Of a stretch of DNA of 5,382 bases, positions 1 to 5,382 are shown one piece after another. Both the position numbers and the translations under genes were made by a program. Where the stretch lies: the NCBI GenBank assembly GCA_028276215.1, contig JAPYWT010000191.1, positions 1-5,382 on the forward strand, in the 5' to 3' direction. Every line of letters starts with the position of its first letter. Within the stretch, counting starts at the first letter, position 1. Origin of the DNA: Thermoflexus sp. (GTDB lineage Bacteria; Chloroflexota; Anaerolineae; B4-G1; DUEL01). The notes beneath the pieces were generated by a model. The model saw nothing but the letters and a program-made list of their open reading frames with translations. It had not been told where the DNA came from and did no database searches.

Positions 1-1239
1 GTGGGGCATGGTGCTCAGGTCCGCCACAATCGGGGTTCCGGCGACGTCCTCCCCCAGCGCGATGGCCAGGGGGGAGTCCATAGCGGCGAAGGCGTCGCTT
101 TCCATCACCGAACGGAGGGAGACCCGGCTGACCCGGTCGTTGGGTACTTCAATGCCCACGACGGACCGGCCGGGGACAGGGGCTTCCACCCGCAGGGACG
201 GAGCCGCCAGGGCCAGCGCCAGGTCGTCGGCCAGGGCCGCAATCTGGCTGACCCGGACTTTGTGGGCGCGTCGCTGGCCGTCGGGGCCGGGCCGTTCGGT
301 GAAGCCCGGGGCGATGCCGAACTGGGTGACCGCCGGGCCCCGCCGGACCTCCACGACCTGGACCGGCAGTCCGAACTGGGCCAGCGTCTCCATGATGATG
401 CGGCTTTTGCGCCGCACTTCCTCGTCGGAGAGGCCGACCTCTTCCCCTTCATCCAGCAAGTCCAGCGGCGGGAGAGCGGGTTCGGCGGGCCGGGCCGGGG
501 CGGATGGGGGAACGGGCGCGGCGCGGGCTGGGGCGGACGGTGCCGCCGGAGCGGCCCATTCGGCGGGCGCGGGGGCTGGTGTCGGAGATGGGGCCGATGG
601 CGCCGGAGGCGCGGGCCGGGGAGTCGGTCGGGCGGCGGGCTGGGCCGCGCGGGGACGGGCCGGAGTGGGGGTGGCGCGGCGTCGCCCCAGCCGTTCCCGG
701 ATGTCGGCCAGGGTCCAATCCATAGCCAGCCCCAACCCCAGCAGGGTGAAGATGGCCAGCAGGACACCGGCCACCAGGGGGCCCAGGTAGAGGGAGAGGA
801 TGTGGGCAATGGCCCACCCGATGACCCCTCCGCCCCACCCGCTCTGGAGGAGAGTCCAGGGGTCCCGGCGGCCCAGCAGCAGGTGGGTGAGGGCCAGCAG
901 GCCGAAGAAGAGCAGTTCCAGCCCGACCACCGGTCGCCACCGCCAGGCAATGGGGCGGTCCAGATGGTGCTGGAGGATGAGGACTCCGCCCCATCCGATG
1001 GCAAACGCGACCGGCACCGCCCCCCAGCCGAAGACAAACTGGAGGGCATGGAGCCAGGCATCAGTCCAGCGCCCGGAGGTCACCCGCAGGAGGGTGAGGA
1101 ACGTCAGGAGAGAGAGCAGGATCAGGCCCACTGCCAGGGTCTGCTGGACGATGGGGCTGGTCAGCCATGCCCACCAGGGCTGGCCCGACGGCTGGGGGGC
1201 CGGCTTCTGTCCCGATGTTCCCTTTGCGCGCGTGCTCAT
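1..1239 (-). CDS. ftsK: FtsK/SpoIIIE-family DNA translocase, N-terminal part (cut by window edge)
   Basis: This is a partial gene: 413 codons are visible and no stop is reached. FtsK/SpoIIIE proteins are hexameric ATP-driven pumps, anchored at the division septum, that move chromosomal DNA during segregation. Residues 1-29 are a polar leader. Residues about 30-172 hold four to five hydrophobic helices (about 30-51, 67-89, 103-122, 134-152, 154-172). Residues about 189-258 form a proline/alanine-rich linker. The alpha domain starts near 260 and shows the family wording VPGRSVVGIEVPN (355-367), VSLRSVMES (373-381), SPLAIALGEDVAGTPIVADL (389-408), ending at STMPH. In the family the Walker A motif (GATGSGKS) follows within a few residues, so the ATPase and gamma domains lie just off the left edge. 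The ATG at 1239 is the only start before an in-frame stop at 1276-1278. It has no visible Shine-Dalgarno and directly abuts a heptamer repeat. The gene lies 48 bp after the S1 gene on the same strand and may be cotranscribed with it. Confidence 0.93.
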   Translation of the reverse strand, partial: MSTRAKGTSGQKPAPQPSGQPWWAWLTSPIVQQTLAVGLILLSLLTFLTLLRVTSGRWTDAWLHALQFVFGWGAVPVAFAIGWGGVLILQHHLDRPIAWRWRPVVGLELLFFGLLALTHLLLGRRDPWTLLQSGWGGGVIGWAIAHILSLYLGPLVAGVLLAIFTLLGLGLAMDWTLADIRERLGRRRATPTPARPRAAQPAARPTPRPAPPAPSAPSPTPAPAPAEWAAPAAPSAPARAAPVPPSAPARPAEPALPPLDLLDEGEEVGLSDEEVRRKSRIIMETLAQFGLPVQVVEVRRGPAVTQFGIAPGFTERPGPDGQRRAHKVRVSQIAALADDLALALAAPSLRVEAPVPGRSVVGIEVPNDRVSRVSLRSVMESDAFAAMDSPLAIALGEDVAGTPIVADLSTMPH

Positions 1240-1274
1240 TGATCGCTGATCGCGTATCGCGAATCGCTTATCGC
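1240..1274 (-). repeat. Five-unit 7-bp tandem repeat upstream of ftsK
   Basis: On the plus strand five consecutive heptamers fit NNATCGC: TGATCGC, TGATCGC, GTATCGC, GAATCGC, TTATCGC. On the coding strand this reads GCGATNN, and the last unit ends immediately before the ATG of ftsK. The array fills most of the 48-bp gap between the S1 stop and the ftsK start and sits where a ribosome-binding site would be expected. No Shine-Dalgarno is present. The first two units are identical and the others differ only in the first two bases. Confidence 0.8.
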
Positions 1275-1287
1275 TTCACATTCACTG

Positions 1288-2280
1288 TCAACTGCGATCT
1301 GCCGGAGCAGGTTCGGCAGCCTGACGGAGACTGAGACCCAGACGGCGGCGGGCGGCGTCCACATAGATGACCCGCAGCCGGACGGTCATCCCCTCCTGGA
1401 CCACGTTGCGAGGGTGCAGGAATTGGCCTTCGGCCAGTTCGGAAAGGTGGATCAGGCCCTCTACCCCTTCTTCTACCTGGGCAAACGCACCGAATTCCAC
1501 CACGTTGGTGATGACCCCCTGAACAATCTGCCCGACCCGGTATCGCTCCTCAATGGTGCGCCAGGGGTCCGGCTGGACCCGTTTCAGGCTCAGGCCAACC
1601 CGTCCGCGCTCGCGGTCCACGTTCAGCACAGAGACCCGCACCTCCTGGCCCGGGCGGAGCAATTGAGCAGGGTGGCTGACCCGGTTCCAGGAGAGTTCGG
1701 AGATGTGGATCAACCCCTCCAGGCCGCCCAGGTCCACAAACGCGCCAAAGGAGCAGATATTGGTTACCCTCCCTGTGCAGACATCCCCTGGTTGCAATTG
1801 CTCCAGCAGGGCTTTGCGGCGTTGCTCCTCGGAATGGGTGGCCCGTTCGGAGAACACCAGCCGCTGGCGGCCCGGGTCCACTTCTATGACATGGAGACGA
1901 AGGGTCTGGCCGACGCGGGCGCGCAGGGCTTCTTCCCGCTCCCGCTCATCCAGATAGGGAGAAAGGTCGGCCAGGTGAGACACCGGAACGAAGCCCTGGG
2001 TGCCGTTCCATTCCACCAGCAGGCCGCCCCGATTGTAACCGACGACCGGCAGGGTCAGGACGGCCCGATCCTCCATCGCGCGAATGGCAGCCGCCCATTG
2101 CCCGTTGTCGGGCGAAGACGGAGGGTCGGTGGGGGCCTTCGCCTCCGACCCCAGACCCAGCCCACGCCATATACTCTCGGGGTCGGCCGGGGGAGCCGTG
2201 TGGCGACTGTACTCCCCCTCTTCCACCAGAGTTTGCCAGTACTCCTCAGTGTACGGTGCATCAGCGGGCAGAAATTCCAT
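1288..2280 (-). CDS. Three-domain S1 RNA-binding protein (ribosomal protein S1-like)
   Basis: A complete 330-residue protein. Residues 1-70 are an acidic, proline-containing leader without recognised domain. Three S1/OB-fold repeats follow at about 73-146, 164-233 and 249-319. The second and third carry the classic S1 signature (SFGAFVDLGGLEGLIHISEL at 177-196; EFGAFAQVEEGVEGLIHLSEL at 262-282, quoted here only as key positions). The first is divergent (GGLLVEWNGTQGFVPVSHL, 85-103). S1 domains bind single-stranded RNA. Proteins of this length with three or four repeats act as S1-like translation factors in many non-proteobacteria, whereas the E. coli S1 has six. The ATG at 2280 is preceded by GGGAGG at 2289-2294 with 8 nt spacing, which fixes the start. 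ftsK follows 48 bp downstream. It could be the genome's ribosomal S1 (rpsA) or a paralogue; the window alone cannot decide. Confidence 0.93.
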   Translation of the reverse strand: MEFLPADAPYTEEYWQTLVEEGEYSRHTAPPADPESIWRGLGLGSEAKAPTDPPSSPDNGQWAAAIRAMEDRAVLTLPVVGYNRGGLLVEWNGTQGFVPVSHLADLSPYLDEREREEALRARVGQTLRLHVIEVDPGRQRLVFSERATHSEEQRRKALLEQLQPGDVCTGRVTNICSFGAFVDLGGLEGLIHISELSWNRVSHPAQLLRPGQEVRVSVLNVDRERGRVGLSLKRVQPDPWRTIEERYRVGQIVQGVITNVVEFGAFAQVEEGVEGLIHLSELAEGQFLHPRNVVQEGMTVRLRVIYVDAARRRLGLSLRQAAEPAPADRS

Positions 2281-2288
2281 TCTCCTGT

Positions 2289-2294
2289 CCTCCC
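2289..2294 (-). promoter_or_regulatory. Shine-Dalgarno of the S1-domain gene
   Basis: The coding strand reads GGGAGG, 8 nt before the ATG at 2280. A second purine stretch, AGGAGA, lies directly against the ATG but is too close to act as a normal ribosome-binding site. This is the clearest ribosome-binding site in the window. Confidence 0.75.
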
Positions 2295-2315
2295 AAATAC
2301 AGTTGTCGGATACGC

Positions 2316-2342
2316 AGGATAGACACCGTCAACTTCTGTCAA
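2316..2342 (-). promoter_or_regulatory. Candidate promoter of the S1-domain gene
   Basis: The coding strand shows a perfect -35-like TTGACA (2337-2342) and a TATCCT hexamer (2316-2321) separated by 15 bp, which is short for sigma-70. TTGAC is repeated 10 bp downstream (TTGACG, 2327-2332) and TATCC is repeated at 2308-2312, so other pairings are possible. The TTGACA overlaps the TGA that would have ended the neighbouring regulator gene before a mobile element inserted. Moderate to low confidence because of the spacer length. Confidence 0.35.
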
Positions 2343-2372
2343 ACCGACCGGCGCCCGGAAGGTGGTGAGTTT

Positions 2373-2380
2373 CCCCGGGC
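2373..2380. repeat. 8-bp target duplication, left copy, of the element at 2381-2529
   Basis: CCCCGGGC, directly abutting the terminal repeat at 2381. An identical copy starts immediately after the other terminus, at 2530. Confidence 0.85.
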
Positions 2381-4400
<2,020 letters not shown>

Positions 4401-4413
4401 AATCCCGGCCGTC

Positions 4414-4941
4414 TCAACGCAAATGGGTCCCAAATAACAGCGCGATATCCTGAGTGCGCCAATGGCGGTCGTGGTATCCCCGGAAGGAAAATCCCAGCGC
4501 CCGGCAGAAGCAGATGGCCGGATAGTTGCGGGTGGGCACTTCCACCATCAGTTCGTCCAGCCCCTTACCGGATGCCCAGGAGAGGACCTCCGCCATCAGG
4601 GCACGGCCCACCCCCTGCCGCCGACGGGCCGGGTCCACCACCAGGTCGTATACCCAGGCCATGCCGTGCCCCATCAGGGAGCGCGCCGTCACGTATCCGA
4701 TGATTCCCCCTTCTTCGGCAACCAGGAACAGGTCACAATCCTCCCATCCGGCGATCAGTTCCTTCCCCTGACGGGGGTATGGGACAGGTACGGCTCGCGG
4801 GAGGCGCACCGGCTGGAAGGTGAGCGTGATGGCTCCCTGCTGTTCATGCTCTTCCATCCGCCAGGCATGGTCGGTGAGGACAGAGTGGTCCAGTTTCAGG
4901 CAGGACTCTGCATCGGCGGGTCGGGCTTTGCGGATTCGCAT
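4414..4941 (-). CDS. GNAT-family N-acetyltransferase
   Basis: A complete 175-residue protein of normal GNAT length. These enzymes transfer an acetyl group from acetyl-CoA to an amine. Beta strand 4 and motif A are clear: WVYDLVVDPARRRQGVGRAL (96-115), with the CoA pyrophosphate-binding loop R-R-Q-G-V-G-R (107-113). Motif B follows as NYPAICFCRALGFSFRGY (139-156). The ending DRHWRTQDIALLFGTHL recalls the streptothricin-acetyltransferase-like branch, as does the N-terminal LDHSVLTDHAWRM (17-29). The substrate cannot be assigned; it could be a small-molecule detoxifying enzyme or a protein acetylase. The ATG at 4941 has a purine-rich AGAGAGA at 4949-4955, 7 nt upstream. The gene overlaps or nearly abuts the downstream membrane regulator, suggesting cotranscription. 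A MITE-like element lies 19 bp upstream of the start codon, between the gene and its probable promoter. Confidence 0.93.
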   Translation of the reverse strand: MRIRKARPADAESCLKLDHSVLTDHAWRMEEHEQQGAITLTFQPVRLPRAVPVPYPRQGKELIAGWEDCDLFLVAEEGGIIGYVTARSLMGHGMAWVYDLVVDPARRRQGVGRALMAEVLSWASGKGLDELMVEVPTRNYPAICFCRALGFSFRGYHDRHWRTQDIALLFGTHLR

Positions 4942-4948
4942 GTGCTGA

Positions 4949-4955
4949 TCTCTCT
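4949..4955 (-). promoter_or_regulatory. Probable ribosome-binding site of the GNAT gene
   Basis: The coding strand reads AGAGAGA, 7 nt before the ATG at 4941. It is a weak match to the Shine-Dalgarno core. Its first three bases belong to the target duplication created by the neighbouring element, so the insertion left the site intact. Confidence 0.45.
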
Positions 4956-4960
4956 GCGGT
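4953..4960. repeat. 8-bp target duplication, left copy, of the element at 4961-5093
   Basis: TCTGCGGT, directly abutting the terminal repeat at 4961. The identical copy is at 5094-5101. Confidence 0.85.
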
Positions 4961-5093
4961 GTAACTGTTCAGCCTCACCCCACCCCCAGCGGCTTCGCCG
5001 CTACCCCCTCCCCTCTCCTGACCTTTGGTCAGGTGTGGGGAGGGGGTGCCGCCGCAGGCGGCGGGGGTGGGGTGAGGAAGCCTGAATAGTTAC
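4961..5093. mobile_element. MITE-like element, copy 2 (133 bp, IS66-type ends, cloverleaf)
   Basis: Same family as the element at 2381-2529. The ends are GTAACTGTTCAG (4961-4972) and CTGAATAGTTAC (5082-5093), inverted repeats with one mismatch, flanked by an exact 8-bp duplication. Inside the terminal stem is a perfect 15-bp stem (4973-4987 with 5063-5077). It encloses three hairpins with no unpaired base between them: 4988-5002 (AGCGGC/GCCGCT, loop TTC), 5003-5047 (ACCCCCTCCCC/GGGGAGGGGGT, then CCTGACC/GGTCAGG, loop TTT) and 5048-5062 (GCCGCC/GGCGGC, loop GCA). Bases 4973-4999 match 2448-2474 of the other copy at 26 of 27 positions. There is no coding capacity. It lies in the 5' leader of the GNAT gene. 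Confidence 0.9.
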
Positions 5094-5101
5094 TCTGCGG
5101 T
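5094..5101. repeat. 8-bp target duplication, right copy, of the element at 4961-5093
   Basis: TCTGCGGT, identical to 4953-4960. Removing the element plus one copy joins the promoter region to the GNAT gene, leaving a leader of roughly 20-25 nt. Confidence 0.85.
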
Positions 5102-5110
5102 TATGCATAA

Positions 5111-5139
5111 ATTTTACCATTGGAGGGGATAAGAGGCAA
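5111..5139 (-). promoter_or_regulatory. Sigma-70-type promoter for the GNAT/regulator genes
   Basis: The coding strand shows -35 TTGCCT (5134-5139), a 17-bp spacer, and -10 TAAAAT (5111-5116, five of six consensus bases). Transcription would start near 5104, three or so bases before the target duplication of the MITE-like element, so the whole element would be carried in the mRNA leader. The local sequence is AT-rich against a GC-rich background, as expected for a promoter. No operator palindrome is obvious. Confidence 0.6.
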
Positions 5140-5183
5140 GTGATGCCCGACCAGCGGGTGTGTCCCAAAATCGTAAAGAAAAA

Positions 5184-5224
5184 TTGTTTTTGTGGTGGCG
5201 GCTTCGCCGCCATCACAAAAACAA
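5184..5224 (-). terminator. Long hairpin, possible intrinsic terminator of an upstream minus-strand gene
   Basis: A near-perfect inverted repeat: 19 pairs including one G-T (5184-5202 with 5206-5224), loop TTC, GC-rich near the loop and AT-rich at the base. On the minus strand it is followed by TTTTTCTTT (5175-5183), which fits an intrinsic terminator for a gene beyond the right edge. The apical GGCGGCTTCGCC also occurs in the MITE copy at 2463-2474 and, with one change, at 4988-4999, so it may instead be a fragment of a dispersed hairpin repeat. Confidence 0.5.
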
Positions 5225-5236
5225 TATTCTTATTTC

Positions 5237-5334
5237 ACCCCCTCCTCCGCCGTGAAACGGTGGGGGAGAGGGGGCAAAAAAGATTCCCTCAAAGGGGACT
5301 TTTTCAGCACCCTCCGAAACGGGGAGGAGAGGGG
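5237..5334. repeat. Two imperfect GC-rich hairpins, non-coding
   Basis: Two related inverted repeats lie in tandem. The first (about 5237-5274) has CCGT/ACGG at the loop and C-rich/G-rich arms. The second (about 5309-5334) has CCTCC/GGAGG around GAAACGG. Both contain GAAACGG and end in GAGAGGGGG. Between them is a weak CCCT/AGGG stem followed by CTTTTT. Together with the promoter, the long hairpin and the MITE copy, this accounts for the gene-free stretch from 4942 to the right edge; I see no gene there. Confidence 0.45.
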
Positions 5335-5353
5335 GATTTAAGGAAGGGGTTTT

Positions 5354-5382
5354 GGGGGGGGGGGGGGGGGGGGGGCCCCCCC
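5354..5382. other. Homopolymer G22-C7 at contig end, probable artefact
   Basis: The window ends in 22 consecutive G followed by 7 C. Such a run at a contig end is typical of dark-cycle poly-G reads from two-colour sequencing being assembled and joined to their complement. It should not be treated as genomic sequence. Confidence 0.8.

Noticed and set aside
105..1061. Minus-strand open frame of 318 codons within ftsK
   Set aside because: It is a frame-shifted shadow. Its product is Ser/Pro/Trp-rich without domains, and the overlapping FtsK frame runs uninterrupted to the window edge.
1..1242. Long plus-strand open frame (413 codons) over the left part
   Set aside because: It is the exact antisense of ftsK in the mirrored codon frame. 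Its product is low-complexity Gly/Arg/Gln-rich, whereas the minus strand gives clear FtsK motifs.
1240..1274. CRISPR-like array
   Set aside because: Units are 7 bp with no spacers; this is a simple tandem repeat.
1414..2322. Plus-strand open frame of 302 codons
   Set aside because: It is antisense to the S1-domain gene, whose three repeats are unmistakable on the other strand.
4961..5093. tRNA or riboswitch reading of the cloverleaf
   Set aside because: There is no anticodon or T-loop signature and no known aptamer sequence. The 8-bp duplication and the second copy at another locus identify it as a mobile element.
5001..5216. Minus-strand open frame of 71 codons
   Set aside because: It runs from a hairpin through the promoter region into the MITE copy. 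Its product is repeat-derived Pro/Arg-rich sequence with no family resemblance.

Overview
The window is a GC-rich bacterial contig end carrying four protein genes, all on the minus strand. In transcription order (right to left) they are a GNAT acetyltransferase (4941-4414), a multi-pass membrane protein with a GAF domain and a C-terminal helix-turn-helix-like segment (4400-2526), a protein with three S1 RNA-binding domains (2280-1288), and the first 413 codons of an FtsK/SpoIIIE DNA translocase (1239 to 1, running off the left edge). The architecture and C-terminal wording of the membrane regulator, together with base composition, suggest Chloroflexota (for example an Anaerolineae-like lineage). 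This is an inference from family memory, not from a marker gene.

The most notable content is two copies of a short non-autonomous mobile element (2381-2529, 149 bp; 4961-5093, 133 bp). Each is bounded by the terminal inverted repeat GTAACTATTCAG (one mismatch in one arm of the second copy). Each is flanked by its own perfect 8-bp target duplication: CCCCGGGC for the first and TCTGCGGT for the second. Ends beginning GTAA plus 8-bp duplications are the hallmarks of IS66-family elements, so these look like MITEs moved by an IS66-type transposase. Both fold on paper into a cloverleaf on the terminal-repeat stem, and they share a 27-bp internal core.

Both insertions touch gene structure. The left copy inserted inside the 3' end of the membrane-regulator gene and now supplies its TAA stop. 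Removing the element and one duplication restores a frame that runs 10 codons further, to a TGA overlapping the candidate promoter of the S1 gene. The right copy sits between a good sigma-70-type promoter (TTGCCT, 17 bp, TAAAAT) and the start codon of the GNAT gene, turning a short leader into one with a very stable fold.

Other non-coding content: a five-unit heptamer repeat (NNATCGC) abuts the ftsK start codon. A 19-bp-stem hairpin lies at 5184-5224, followed by two imperfect GC-rich hairpins. The right edge (22 G then 7 C) looks like a sequencing or assembly artefact. The window has no RNA gene, CRISPR array or plus-strand gene that I can support.
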